A DNA stretch of 22,504 nt. Origin: an uncultured Alphaproteobacteria bacterium (GTDB lineage Bacteria > Pseudomonadota > Alphaproteobacteria > Rhizobiales > Pleomorphomonadaceae). The stretch's first letter is position 1, and each line of letters starts with the position of its first letter. Position numbers and translations under genes: made by a program. Location: assembly GCA_937900425.1 (NCBI GenBank), contig CALCDT010000277.1:1-22504 (forward strand), in the 5' to 3' direction. Under the pieces are notes generated by a model, which saw only the letters and a list, made by a program, of their open reading frames with translations, made no database searches and was not told the DNA's origin. Below are positions 7,990 to 15,926 of the stretch, in pieces.

Positions 7990-9684
7990 GTGTTTCGCAA
8001 GTTCCAGCCCGTGTTCGTCATTCTGTGCGCCTGTCTCGGCGCGCTGCTGCCGGCGCTGTGCGGCTACGCCTTCCTGATGGCCGACGCCCAGGATCGCGCG
8101 CAGACCCAGAACCGGCAGGTGGCCGGCGCGATGCTCGCGCAGGCCGAAACCGCCCTCGAGCGCACCGGCACGCGCCTCGCGCGCTACGCCGCCGCCGGGC
8201 CGTTCGGTTGCGAACCGGGCACCGTCTCCATGCTGAGACGCGAGATCTACACCTCGTTCGAGCTGCAGAACATCGGCCCGCTCGACAGCGACACCTCGTT
8301 CCTCTGCCCCGACCTCGGCGACCGCGAGATGGTGCCGGTCGGTTCGGCGGTGACGATCGACGAGCGCAGCAGCCTGCGGGTCGTCCATCCGTCGTCGCTC
8401 CGCTCCGCCACGCTGCTGCTGACGCGGCGAACCGGCGGCGGCCGGCTGGTGGGCGCCCTCCTACGGCCCGAGGCGATCGCCATCGACCGGGCGATGATCC
8501 ACGTCGTCGAGGGCTTCGACGCCGAACTGACGCTCGCCGAGCGGCCCGCCGGTGCCGACGGAAGCCTGCCCGCCGACCTGTTGACGATCGCCCGCCATGC
8601 GGCGGCCGGCACGCTGCCGGCCTCGCGACCCGACCGGCAGATGGTGGAAGCCCGGCTCTGTTCCGTGAGCTTTCCGCTCTGCGTCGCGGTCACGACGCCC
8701 TTCGCGGAGACGTGGCGCAGTTACGACGGTCTGCTTCTCATCGTCGCGATCCTCAGCGTCCTCTTCGCCATCCTCGCGATCTTCGGCTGCCTAATGCTGC
8801 AACGGCGGGCCTACAGCCTCGAGGCGCGGATGCGCCGGGCGCTCGGCAGCGGCGGCTTCATTCCCTATTTCCAGCCGATCGTGAACATCCACTCCGGCGT
8901 TATCGACGGCTGTGAGGTGCTCGTGCGCTGGCGCGACGGATCGGGGGCGATCGTGCCGCCGTCCGAATTCATCGAGAAGGCCGAGGCCACCGGCCTGATC
9001 CTGCCGATCACCGACCAGCTGATCGCCCGCGCCGCCGTCGAGATGCGCGAGCTCTGCCTCTCCCGCCCCGGCTTCAAGATCGGCTTCAATCTCGTCGACC
9101 GACACTTCGATTCCTTCAAGATCGTCTCGACGATCGAAAACAGCTTCGAGCGCGCCGGATTGCCGGTCAGCTACGCCGCGGTCGAGATCACCGAGCGGCG
9201 TCCCCTGCGCAACATCGAGCGGGCGCGGGTCGTGATCCGCAAGCTGCAGTCGATCGGCGTCAAGGTCTCGCTGGACGACGCCGGCACCGGCCACAGCGGC
9301 CTCGCCTATCTGCAGCAGCTCGGCATGAACACGATCAAGATCGACAAGATCTTCGTCGACGTCATCGGCCGCGACGGCAAGGGCTCTCCCTTCATCGACA
9401 CGCTGGTCAGCCTCGCCGGCCACCTCGGCATGGACGTCGTCGCGGAGGGCGTCGAGACCTACGAGCAGCTACTCTATCTGCGCGAGCGCGGCGTCCAGCG
9501 CGCGCAGGGCTACCTGTTCGGGCGGCCGGTTCCGGCGGAGGAGTTCATCGACCTCGTTCGCCGGACCGACGAGGCGCCGGTGGCGCGCGAGAAGCCGAGC
9601 CGTCGGCTGGCGCCGCGCCCCGAGCGGGCCGCGGCGGGCCCTCTCCCCGCGATGGGCGACGCCGCGGGACCCGCGGCGGCGTGA
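7990..9684 (+). CDS. CSS-motif-type membrane c-di-GMP phosphodiesterase (EAL domain), first copy
   Basis: The product has 564 residues. Transmembrane segments at about 8-30 and 247-270 flank a periplasmic domain carrying Cys74 and Cys106, plus a second pair, Cys224 and Cys231. This is the layout of CSS-motif phosphodiesterases such as E. coli PdeC, where a periplasmic disulfide controls activity. The EAL domain (about 285-525) reads EVL instead of EAL but keeps the expected metal and catalytic residues: Glu309 (CEVLVR), Asn367, Glu399 (VEITE), Asp429-Asp430 (DDAGTGHS), Lys450, Glu486 (AEGVET) and Gln506. It is therefore predicted to hydrolyse c-di-GMP to pGpG. The GTG start has an AAGGAG ribosome site seven bases upstream. 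The Ala/Pro/Arg-rich tail (about 528-564) is probably disordered. A paralogue follows 204 bases downstream. Confidence 0.92.
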   Translation: MFRKFQPVFVILCACLGALLPALCGYAFLMADAQDRAQTQNRQVAGAMLAQAETALERTGTRLARYAAAGPFGCEPGTVSMLRREIYTSFELQNIGPLDSDTSFLCPDLGDREMVPVGSAVTIDERSSLRVVHPSSLRSATLLLTRRTGGGRLVGALLRPEAIAIDRAMIHVVEGFDAELTLAERPAGADGSLPADLLTIARHAAAGTLPASRPDRQMVEARLCSVSFPLCVAVTTPFAETWRSYDGLLLIVAILSVLFAILAIFGCLMLQRRAYSLEARMRRALGSGGFIPYFQPIVNIHSGVIDGCEVLVRWRDGSGAIVPPSEFIEKAEATGLILPITDQLIARAAVEMRELCLSRPGFKIGFNLVDRHFDSFKIVSTIENSFERAGLPVSYAAVEITERRPLRNIERARVVIRKLQSIGVKVSLDDAGTGHSGLAYLQQLGMNTIKIDKIFVDVIGRDGKGSPFIDTLVSLAGHLGMDVVAEGVETYEQLLYLRERGVQRAQGYLFGRPVPAEEFIDLVRRTDEAPVAREKPSRRLAPRPERAAAGPLPAMGDAAGPAAA

Positions 9685-9888
9685 GGCCACCGGCGGCGGG
9701 CGCGCCGGCCAGGACGATTCATGCGACGTTTACCCTGACGGGGTGACAATCGGTCCGGTTCCGGTCCTCCGCCACGCGCACCTCCACCCCGCGCGGGCGG
9801 GCCGGACCGATCCTCGCGCCGCCGGGCCGGCGCGTCCCCGTCGGGCCCTGCCCGTCGCCCCGGCCTTCGGCCGCCCCGCGGACCGCCG

Positions 9889-11523
9889 ATGCTGAACAGG
9901 AAGATCATCCGCTGGATCAGGATCGTCGGGCCGACGCTCGCCATCATCGCGTTGCCGATGCTGATCGCGGAATACGTGCTCTCCCATCACGCCCTCTCCT
10001 ATGGGCGCGGCGAGATGCGCGAGATGGCGACGGCCTATGTGGAGCGCGCCGACGCCATGGTCGCCGAAGCGCTCACCTCCTTGCGTGCCCTCAAGCAGGA
10101 GGACGTGGCCGACTGCAGCGTCGACAGCCGCCAGCGCTTCGGCCTGGCCGCCTTCAACGCGACCTACATCCACCAGATCGGCCTTGCGACCAACGACGGC
10201 GTTCTGCTCTGCGGTGAGCCGATGGGGGCGCTCGCCTCGCCGGTGCGCCTGCCGGCGACGACGGCGGGCGATCCCGCGGTCATGCTCGGGATCCTGCGCG
10301 GAGCGTCCGGTGCGGCCCAGGCCACAGTGACGCTGCGGATGACCGACAGCCTTCGTCTGGTCGCGCGGCTCGACCAGCGGGCGATCGAGATCGAGGCCGG
10401 GCACCCGGTTTTCGCGGCGGCCACCGCCATTTCCATCCACCTCGACGACGGCTCGCAGTGGTGGTCGAAGGCGAGTTCCGGCGAGGCGATCACCGCTTCC
10501 GACGTCGTCGTCGAGAAGGTGCGCTCGCAGTCGCTCCCGGTCATCGTCGAGATCGCGGCGCCGCCTTCGGCGATGCAGCCGATCGTAGAGGATCTGCGCA
10601 ACATCTCCTTCTTCGGCGCGATCGCGATCGGCGTCTTCACCTTCCTGCTCGGCCTCTGGCTGTCGTGGCAGCACAACGACGGCAGCGACGAGTTCAGCCG
10701 TGCGGTCGCCGCCCAGGAATTCGTGCCCTACTACCAGCCCGTCATCAACATCGAGACCGGCGCCGTCGCAGGCTGCGAGGTGCTAGTGCGCTGGATCCGC
10801 GAGGACGGCACCATGGTTCCGCCCGGCGCCTTCCTGCCCTATGCCGAGGCGACCGGCCTGATCCGCGACATCACCCGTCAGCTCATGGCCAAAACCGTGG
10901 AGGACGTCGGCGAGTTGCACCGGCAGCATCCGGCGCTCAAGATCTCGATCAACCTGACGGCGTCGCATTTCGACAATACCGACATCGTCTCGGAGATCCG
11001 CGAGATCTATCAGGATTCCGGCATCGCCTATCGCCAGCTGATGCTCGAGGTCACCGAGCAGCACCCGCTGCGCGATCTCGACCTCTCCTACCGGATCATC
11101 CGCGACATCCAGGCCCTCGGCGCGACGCTGGCGCTCGACGACGCTGGTACCGGCCACGGCGGCTTCGCCTACCTGCAGAAGCTCGGTTTCGACGTCATCA
11201 AGATCGACAAGATGTTCATCGACGGCATCGGCAAGGACGTGACCTCGGAAACCATCGTCAACAGCCTCAACGACATCGGCAAGCGGCTCGATCTCAAGGT
11301 GATCGCCGAGGGCGTCGACAGCCCGCACCAGATCGAATACCTGAAGTCGATCGGGGTGATCTTCGCCCAGGGGTTCATCTACGCCAAGCCGCTCCCCGCC
11401 GCCGAGTACATCGCCTTCGTCGACGAGCGCACCGTCGCCTCCACCGACACCTCGATGACGAGGCGGACGCCGGCGGAGGTCGTGCCGGCACAGACACCGG
11501 CGACGGCGGACGCCGCCGCGTGA
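9889..11523 (+). CDS. CSS-motif-type membrane c-di-GMP phosphodiesterase (EAL domain), second copy
   Basis: The protein has 544 residues and the same architecture as the upstream EAL gene. TM1 is at about 12-32. A periplasmic domain carries only two cysteines, Cys76 (in DCSVDS) and Cys108. TM2 is at about 240-260, and the EAL domain at about 270-512. Conserved catalytic positions are Glu297 (CEVLVR), Asn355, Glu387 (LEVTE), Asp417-Asp418 (DDAGTGHG), Lys438, Glu474 and Gln494. The usual EGVET reads EGVDS, a conservative change after the key Glu. It should still cleave c-di-GMP. Spacing between the periplasmic cysteines (32 residues) equals that in the first copy, and the EAL domains are visibly similar, so they are likely tandem duplicates that diverged in sensing. 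No clear ribosome site precedes the ATG at 9889. The stop lies at the edge of a strong hairpin. Confidence 0.91.
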   Translation: MLNRKIIRWIRIVGPTLAIIALPMLIAEYVLSHHALSYGRGEMREMATAYVERADAMVAEALTSLRALKQEDVADCSVDSRQRFGLAAFNATYIHQIGLATNDGVLLCGEPMGALASPVRLPATTAGDPAVMLGILRGASGAAQATVTLRMTDSLRLVARLDQRAIEIEAGHPVFAAATAISIHLDDGSQWWSKASSGEAITASDVVVEKVRSQSLPVIVEIAAPPSAMQPIVEDLRNISFFGAIAIGVFTFLLGLWLSWQHNDGSDEFSRAVAAQEFVPYYQPVINIETGAVAGCEVLVRWIREDGTMVPPGAFLPYAEATGLIRDITRQLMAKTVEDVGELHRQHPALKISINLTASHFDNTDIVSEIREIYQDSGIAYRQLMLEVTEQHPLRDLDLSYRIIRDIQALGATLALDDAGTGHGGFAYLQKLGFDVIKIDKMFIDGIGKDVTSETIVNSLNDIGKRLDLKVIAEGVDSPHQIEYLKSIGVIFAQGFIYAKPLPAAEYIAFVDERTVASTDTSMTRRTPAEVVPAQTPATADAAA

Positions 11524-11554
11524 GCGGCGTCGCCGCCGGCGGGCGACGCCGCTC
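11522..11554. terminator. 13-bp perfect hairpin between convergent genes
   Basis: Left arm 11522-11534 and right arm 11542-11554 are perfectly complementary (GAGCGGCGTCGCC / GGCGACGCCGCTC) with a seven-base loop. It overlaps the stop codon of the second EAL gene and lies four bases beyond the msrA stop, so it can serve both converging transcripts. There is no T-run on either side, so it is not a classical intrinsic terminator. It may block 3' exonucleases or pause RNA polymerase. Confidence 0.6.
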
Positions 11555-11557
11555 CGC

Positions 11558-12175
11558 TCAGCTCGACGGTCCGGCCTTGTGGGCGCTTTCGCCCCAGAGC
11601 TGCTGGACGCGCTGGTCGCGCCCGCAGCGAAAGCGGTAGTACTTGTAGCGCACCGGATTGGTCTCGTAGAAATTCTGGTGATAGTCCTCTGCGGCGTAGA
11701 AGGTAGAGGCCGGCGAGATCACCGTCGCGACCTTGCGTCCGAGTTCCGCGCCCGCCGCCGCCTTGGCCGCCTGCGCCGCTTTCGCCTGCTCCGGACCGTC
11801 GGTGAAGATCGCCGTGCGGTAACTGTCGCCGCGATCGCAGAACTGGCCGCCGGCGTCGAGCGGATCGACCGAGCGGAAGAAGTAGCCGACCAGCGTCTCG
11901 TAGGACACCTTGGCCGGATCGTAGTGCACCTCGACCGCCTCGTAATGGCCGGTGCCGCCGGCGGAGACCTGCTTGTAGGTGGGGTTCGGCACGGTGCCGC
12001 CGATATAGCCCGAGACGGTGGCCGTGACGCCCGGCAGCTTGTCGAAGTCGGCCTCGACGCACCAGAAGCAGCCGCCGGCGAAGATCGCGGTGCGTTCGGC
12101 GGCCGACGCTGGTGCGGCGGAGACGAGAAGCGCCGCGGCGAGGGCGAGCGCAGTGGCGGTGCGGCTTGAGGTCAT
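11558..12175 (-). CDS. msrA: exported peptide-methionine (S)-S-oxide reductase
   Basis: MsrA reduces the S epimer of methionine sulfoxide in proteins. The 205-residue reading starts at the ATG at 12175. It has a GGGAGA ribosome site eight bases upstream and begins with a classic signal peptide (TALALAAALLVSAAPASA, cleavage near residue 26). A longer in-frame start at 12256 would bury this signal and is rejected. The catalytic motif GGCFWC gives Cys36, while Cys113 and Cys184 are candidates for resolving disulfides. GTGHYEAVEV and AEDYHQNF are further family signatures. The predicted location is the periplasm, which is less common than cytosolic MsrA. It converges with the second CSS-EAL gene and lies downstream of ctaA on the same strand. 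Confidence 0.95.
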   Translation of the reverse strand: MTSSRTATALALAAALLVSAAPASAAERTAIFAGGCFWCVEADFDKLPGVTATVSGYIGGTVPNPTYKQVSAGGTGHYEAVEVHYDPAKVSYETLVGYFFRSVDPLDAGGQFCDRGDSYRTAIFTDGPEQAKAAQAAKAAAGAELGRKVATVISPASTFYAAEDYHQNFYETNPVRYKYYRFRCGRDQRVQQLWGESAHKAGPSS

Positions 12176-12291
12176 GTCTCGGGTCTCCCGGCTTGGTTCC
12201 GCGCCATAGAGGCGCCGGGAGCCGGGCGATGGCAAGGCATCGACGCGCCGCCTCACGGGGCTTTGATGGCCGGGTGATGCGCGAATGACGG

Positions 12292-12330
12292 TCCGGCGAC
12301 CGGCCGCAAGCTGTGCTCCGGCGACCGGCC
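12292..12330. repeat. 14-bp direct repeat, two copies
   Basis: TCCGGCGACCGGCC occurs at 12292-12305 and again at 12317-12330, 25 bases apart, in the gap between ctaA and msrA. The second copy forms most of a 7-bp hairpin (12316-12334). No transposon ends or target duplication are visible. Confidence 0.65.
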
Positions 12331-12353
12331 GGAGAGGGCGGGTCGCCCTCCCC
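12316..12353 (-). terminator. two adjoining hairpins downstream of ctaA
   Basis: A 7-bp stem CTCCGGC/GCCGGAG (12316-12322 with 12328-12334) adjoins a second stem GAGGGCG/CGCCCTC (12334-12340 with 12344-12350), extended by two further pairs across a mismatch to 12331-12353. They share bases, so they cannot both form fully. They begin 37 bases after the ctaA stop and lack a U-tract. They could end the ctaA transcript or modulate read-through to msrA. Confidence 0.4.
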
Positions 12354-12389
12354 TCGCCGGATCATCCTCCGCTCGGGGCCGCGCCCGGA

Positions 12390-13487
12390 TCAGGCGCTCG
12401 CCCGCGCCAGCGGCACCCCTCGCCCCACGAGGCGGACGGCGTGGACCGTGGCGACCGCCAGCACCACCACCGCGAAGCCCTGGTGCAGCAGCCCCATTTC
12501 GATCGGCACGACCAGCAGCAGCGTGACGATGCCGATCACCGCCTGGGCGAGAACGGCGGCGACGAGGAGAGCGGCGCTCCGCACGGTGGAGCCGTAGAGC
12601 GCCCACTGGCGGACGATCAGGAAATGCCAGAGCACGGCGGCGATCAGCACATAGGCGCCGATGCGGTGGACGAACTGGACGGTGAGGTGGTTCTCGAAGA
12701 AGTTGAGCCACCACGGCGACATCGACAGCAGCCCGGCGGGCACGATCTGCCCCTCCATCAGCGGCCAGGTGTTGTAGATGAGGCCGGCGCGCAGTCCGGC
12801 GACGAGGCCGCCGAGGAAGACCTGGGCCAGCAGCAGCAGGACGAGCAGCCGCGCGCCGCGGCCGAGCCGATCGGGTTCGGCGGGGCCCCTTGCGGGCGGG
12901 CGCAGCCGCTCGGCGGCGGCGATCGTCGCGACGAGGATGACGCAGGCGAAGGTGAGATGGATGGCGAGGCGCAACTGGCTGACCTCGGTACGCTCGGTCA
13001 GCCCGCTCGCCACCATCCACCAGCCGACGGCGCCCTGCAGGCCGCCGAGCACGAACAGCAGGCCGATCCGGCCGCGCATGTCGCGCGGAATCGCCCCTGT
13101 CGCGGCGAAATAGAGGAAAGGCACGAGGAAGACGAAGCCGATCGCGCGGCCGAGCAGGCGGTGCGCCCATTCCCACCAGAAGATGGTCTTGAAGCCGTCG
13201 AGGGTCATGTCGCTGTTCATGACCTGATACTGCGGGATCTGCTGGTACTTCTCGAATTCCTCCTGCCATTCGGCGTCGGACAGCGGCGGCACGACGCCGT
13301 GGATCGGCTTCCATTCGGTGATCGAGAGACCGGACTCGGTCATCCGGGTCGCCCCGCCGACGACGACCATCGCCATGACGAGGAAGGCGACGGTCCAGAG
13401 CCATGCCCGCACGGCCCCGTTGCCGCGGGCGGCGGGCGACGTCGCGCGCGGAGGCGCGCCGTGAGTGTCTAGCGACGTGATCGTCAT
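12390..13487 (-). CDS. ctaA: heme A synthase (CtaA/COX15 family)
   Basis: The protein has 365 residues and about eight transmembrane segments. It converts heme O to heme A for cytochrome aa3-type oxidase. Four histidines expected as heme ligands are present in helix contexts: His109 (EWAHRLLGR), His177 (AIHLTFA), His274 (QFVHRIGAY) and His335 (LHQGFAV). The ESGLSITEWKPIHGVVPP segment (51-68) is typical of the alphaproteobacterial/mitochondrial COX15 type. The two halves resemble each other, as known for this family. No cysteine pair is seen in the first periplasmic loop, unlike the Bacillus CtaA type. The ATG at 13487 has an AGGGAT ribosome site six bases upstream. No oxidase subunit genes are adjacent, so it is a separately located ctaA. 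Confidence 0.95.
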   Translation of the reverse strand: MTITSLDTHGAPPRATSPAARGNGAVRAWLWTVAFLVMAMVVVGGATRMTESGLSITEWKPIHGVVPPLSDAEWQEEFEKYQQIPQYQVMNSDMTLDGFKTIFWWEWAHRLLGRAIGFVFLVPFLYFAATGAIPRDMRGRIGLLFVLGGLQGAVGWWMVASGLTERTEVSQLRLAIHLTFACVILVATIAAAERLRPPARGPAEPDRLGRGARLLVLLLLAQVFLGGLVAGLRAGLIYNTWPLMEGQIVPAGLLSMSPWWLNFFENHLTVQFVHRIGAYVLIAAVLWHFLIVRQWALYGSTVRSAALLVAAVLAQAVIGIVTLLLVVPIEMGLLHQGFAVVVLAVATVHAVRLVGRGVPLARASA

Positions 13488-13872
13488 CGAAATCCCTGCG
13501 CTACGGACGCGTCGTGCGTCCTGCTGGCTTGCGGCCGGACCCTGGCATCACGACCCCGGCATCCCATCGCCCGTCCTCACCTTTCAGGTTCGCCGCGAGG
13601 GCAGGTCGGACGGTGGGGGATTGGTGCCGTGACCCGCGAAACGATACGCGGCGCGCAGGCCGGCGGATGTCCGCGGGCCTGCGTCGGCCCCGCACTCCGG
13701 TTGTCAGCGCGCACAATCGTGCTAGGATCGTCGCCGCGAGACGGTGCGTGCTGCCCTTTCGGATCCTCCCAACCGACTAGCACACATCGCCGGGCGAAGG
13801 CCATCGCCGGCGCAAGGCACCTCGGGCCAGAGAGGTGCCACCCCGCCCGCCACAAATCGTCAAGATCGGACC
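13488..13872. other. divergent intergenic region between ctaA and hspQ
   Basis: These 385 bases carry control signals for two divergent genes. A 6-bp hairpin, GGACGC/GCGTCC, lies at 13505-13521 in the likely ctaA leader. A sigma-70-like pair for hspQ lies at 13701-13728. The stretch 13744-13872 stays open in frame with hspQ but has no plausible coding character. I find no clear RpoH heat-shock promoter. Confidence 0.5.
13701..13728 (+). promoter_or_regulatory. sigma-70-like promoter for hspQ
   Basis: TTGTCA (13701-13706, five of six consensus) and TAGGAT (13723-13728, four of six) are separated by 16 bases. Transcription would begin near 13735, giving a leader of about 138 bases before the ATG at 13873. 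The pair stands out in otherwise GC-rich DNA. Confidence 0.42.
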
Positions 13873-14205
13873 ATGAGCAAGATCAGAACCGCGAAATTCC
13901 AGATCGGTGACACCGTCAAGCATCGCGTCTTTCCCTTCCGGGGCGTGATCTTCGACGTCGACCCGGTCTTCGCCAACACCGAGGAATGGTATCAGTCCAT
14001 CCCCGAGGCCGTTCGCCCGTCGAAGGACCAGCCGTTCTACCACCTCTTCGCCGAGAACGAGGAAACCGAGTATATCGCCTACGTGTCGGAGCAGAACCTC
14101 GTTCGCGACGAATCGGGGCTGCCGGTCCGCCATCCGCAGATCGACGAGATCTTCGACGTGACGCCGGACGGCGACTATCGGCTGTCGACCCCGGCGATCC
14201 ACTGA
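13873..14205 (+). CDS. hspQ: heat shock protein HspQ (YccV-like hemimethylated-DNA-binding family)
   Basis: The protein has 110 residues, normal for HspQ. Signatures are KFQIGDTVKHRVFPFRGVI (8-26), the central PEAVRPSKDQPFYHLFAE and the C-terminal YVSEQNLVRDESG. In enterobacteria HspQ is a small cytosolic specificity factor that promotes degradation of damaged proteins through Lon; the same role here is inferred. The ATG at 13873 begins the conserved sequence. A start 43 codons upstream is possible, but the extra residues are not family-like. The ribosome site is weak. A strong hairpin follows 32 bases after the stop. Confidence 0.94.
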   Translation: MSKIRTAKFQIGDTVKHRVFPFRGVIFDVDPVFANTEEWYQSIPEAVRPSKDQPFYHLFAENEETEYIAYVSEQNLVRDESGLPVRHPQIDEIFDVTPDGDYRLSTPAIH

Positions 14206-14603
14206 ACGACCTCGCTGACGGACGGACGACTCCGGTGCCGGCGCGGCGAGCGTCCGCGCCGGTGATGACCTGTTGCTGCGGCATACACCACGCAGATGGC
14301 ATCGCCCGGTCCGGGGCATCGCCGGCGCCGGGGCACTTGCCTCACCCCTATCGCATCCGCTCGAATACCGCGTCCGCCCATCCCTCCGCGTCCGGGCGCG
14401 AGCGGCGGCGAGGCGGCGAACGCCCGCTTTGCGGCCCGGTGCACCCGCGGCGCCCTCCGCGCCCCCTCCCCGCGACCAAGTCCCGGCGGCGGCGAACTTT
14501 TCTGGTCATCGCCGGTTAGACCTTCGAGAGATGCGCGGTGGCACGGGCGTTCGGCCCGCTCGCCCCGCGACGCGCATCCGGAGCTTACGAAGGAGACCGA
14601 CTC
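14206..14603 (+). other. non-coding gap between hspQ and the small membrane protein gene
   Basis: These 398 bases contain no supported gene. A strong hairpin at 14237-14263 probably ends the hspQ transcript. The remainder is GC-rich with scattered imperfect inverted repeats. A less GC-rich stretch near 14498-14525 (around CGAACTTTTCTGGTC and GGTTAGACC) is the best place for the promoter of the small gene at 14604, but no good hexamer pair is visible. Confidence 0.45.
14237..14263 (+). terminator. hairpin downstream of hspQ
   Basis: CCGGCGCGG (14238-14246) pairs perfectly with CCGCGCCGG (14254-14262) around a seven-base loop, and a G-T pair extends the stem by one. It lies 32 bases after the hspQ stop. 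No T-run follows. Confidence 0.5.
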
Positions 14604-14765
14604 TTGGACGCTGCAAACGGACTTTGGTTCGTCGCCGTGGTGATCGGCCCGATCCTGCTGGCCGCCGCCTTTCTCTGGGGCCGCCACCGTGCCGGCAAGC
14701 TGACGTCGACCGAGAACCGACGCCGCGAGGAAGGCACGCGCGAGGTGTTCGACAAGCGGCCGTGA
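14604..14765 (+). CDS. small single-span membrane protein, TTG start
   Basis: The predicted product has 53 residues. An AAGGAG ribosome site at 14590-14595 sits eight bases before a TTG, which decides the start; an in-frame ATG at 14538 has no such site and adds unrelated residues. Residues 7-27 (LWFVAVVIGPILLAAAFLWG) form one transmembrane helix, followed by a basic, charged cytoplasmic-type tail ending in REVFDKRP. Small proteins of this plan, a short N-terminus then a WF helix and a charged tail, are as I recall common in Rhizobiales but unassigned. A strong terminator follows about 100 bases downstream, which supports a real transcription unit. Confidence 0.72.
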   Translation: MDAANGLWFVAVVIGPILLAAAFLWGRHRAGKLTSTENRRREEGTREVFDKRP

Positions 14766-14866
14766 CGAGGCTGGGGGATCCGGCGGCCCGCCGTCTGCGT
14801 GAGGCCCGCCGTGCCCTCTTCAAGCCCGCTCCTCCCAAGGCGGAGAACGCCCTGCGGACAAAAGAA

Positions 14867-14901
14867 CGGCCTGCCGGATCACCATCCGGCAGGCCGCTTT
14901 T
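14867..14901. terminator. strong bidirectional intrinsic terminator
   Basis: A perfect 13-bp stem (14867-14879 with 14884-14896; CGGCCTGCCGGAT / ATCCGGCAGGCCG) and a CACC loop is followed by CTTTT on the plus strand. An AAAAGAA on the other side gives TTCTTTT on the minus strand. It lies between the convergent small-protein gene and the dehydrogenase gene and fits both. It is the only hairpin in the window with U-tracts. Confidence 0.9.
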
Positions 14902-14951
14902 CATTGCTCGTCAGCCGCGCCGGCTCAGGGAGCCGGCCGGCACGTCCCCGG

Positions 14952-15926
14952 TCAGGCGACGCGGTCGCGGGGGGCCTCGCCCTTGAAGAAGGCCTCGAGG
15001 TTTTCCAGCACGCGCCAGCCCATGTCGTCGCGGGTCGACTTCGTCGCCGAACCGAGATGGGGCAGCAGGACGGCGTTCTCGCACTCGAGCAGCGCCGGAT
15101 GGACCTTCGGCTCGCCTTCGTAGACGTCGAGGCCGGCGCCGGCGATGGTGCCCGCCTGCAGCGCGGCGGCGAGCGCCGCGGCGTCGACCACCTCCCCGCG
15201 GGCGGTGTTGACGAGGATGGCGGTCGGCTTCATCAGCTTCAGCCGCGCCTCGTTGATCAGATGGTAGTTGTCCTTGCCGCCCGGCATGTGCAGCGAGACG
15301 ACGTCGGCCTCGCGCAGCACGTCCTCGATCGAGCCGCGGGCTTCCGCCCTGGTCTCGGCGGCGAGTTCGGGCTTCACCGGGAAGGCGTCGTAGTAGATCA
15401 CCTTCATGTCGAAGCCGAAGTGCGCCTTGCGGGCGGCCTCGCGGCCGATGCGGCCGAAGCCGAGCACGCCGAAGGTGCCGCCGGAGACGCGGGTGCCGAT
15501 CATGTGGGTCGGGCGCCAGCCGGTCCAGTTGCCGGAGCGGACCTCGCGCTCGCCCTCGCCGATGCGGCGCGCGGCGGCGAGCATCAGGGTGATGGCGAGG
15601 TCGGCGGTGCAGTTGGACAGCACCTCGGGCGTGTTGGTGACGACGAAGCCGGCCTTCCTGGCCGCCTCGGTGTCGATGTGGCTGTAGCCGACGCCGTAGC
15701 TGGCGATGATCTTCGCGCGGGCACCGGAGACGTCGAGCACCGAGGCGTCGACCTTGTCGGAGACGGTCGGGCAGAAGGCGTCGTAGTCCATCAGCGCCTG
15801 GCGCATCTCGTCCGCCGTCATCGGCACGTCGGTCTCGTTGAGCGTGACGTCGTAGAGTTCCTTGAGCTTGTCCTCGACGGCCACCGGCCAGCGACGGGTG
15901 ACGAGAACCTTCGGCTTGTCGGCCAC
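14952..15926 (-). CDS. D-2-hydroxyacid dehydrogenase, glyoxylate/hydroxypyruvate reductase type
   Basis: The enzyme has 324 residues and belongs to the D-isomer-specific 2-hydroxyacid dehydrogenases, closest in look to D-glycerate dehydrogenase / glyoxylate reductase (GyaR type). The NAD(P)-binding motif GFGRIG is at 156-161. The catalytic triad is Arg243 (NTARGEVVD), Glu272 (YEGEP) and His290 (LLPHLGSAT). The VGYSHID and TPEVLSNCTADLA segments belong to the glyoxylate/hydroxypyruvate subgroup. It reduces glyoxylate or hydroxypyruvate in the cytosol; the exact substrate is inferred. Glyoxylate is also the end product of allantoate breakdown encoded nearby, so a metabolic link is plausible. 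The GTG start has an AAGGGGGA ribosome site. It lies downstream of lysR on the same strand, with 183 bases between. Confidence 0.92.
   Translation of the reverse strand: MADKPKVLVTRRWPVAVEDKLKELYDVTLNETDVPMTADEMRQALMDYDAFCPTVSDKVDASVLDVSGARAKIIASYGVGYSHIDTEAARKAGFVVTNTPEVLSNCTADLAITLMLAAARRIGEGEREVRSGNWTGWRPTHMIGTRVSGGTFGVLGFGRIGREAARKAHFGFDMKVIYYDAFPVKPELAAETRAEARGSIEDVLREADVVSLHMPGGKDNYHLINEARLKLMKPTAILVNTARGEVVDAAALAAALQAGTIAGAGLDVYEGEPKVHPALLECENAVLLPHLGSATKSTRDDMGWRVLENLEAFFKGEAPRDRVA

Noticed and set aside
12176..12256. Upstream start for MsrA
   Set aside because: It would place 27 arginine-rich residues before a clear signal peptide, while a good ribosome site precedes the ATG at 12175.
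12253..13472. Long frames overlapping ctaA on both strands
   Set aside because: Arg/His- or Asp/Glu-rich shadows. CtaA has its helices and heme histidines in the chosen frame.
13744..13872. N-terminal extension of HspQ
   Set aside because: The 43 added residues are Arg/Pro/Ala-rich, and conserved HspQ sequence starts at MSKIRTAKFQIGD.
13488..13872. RpoH heat-shock promoter for hspQ
   Set aside because: No convincing heat-shock -35/-10 combination was seen; the best pair at 13701-13728 looks like sigma-70.
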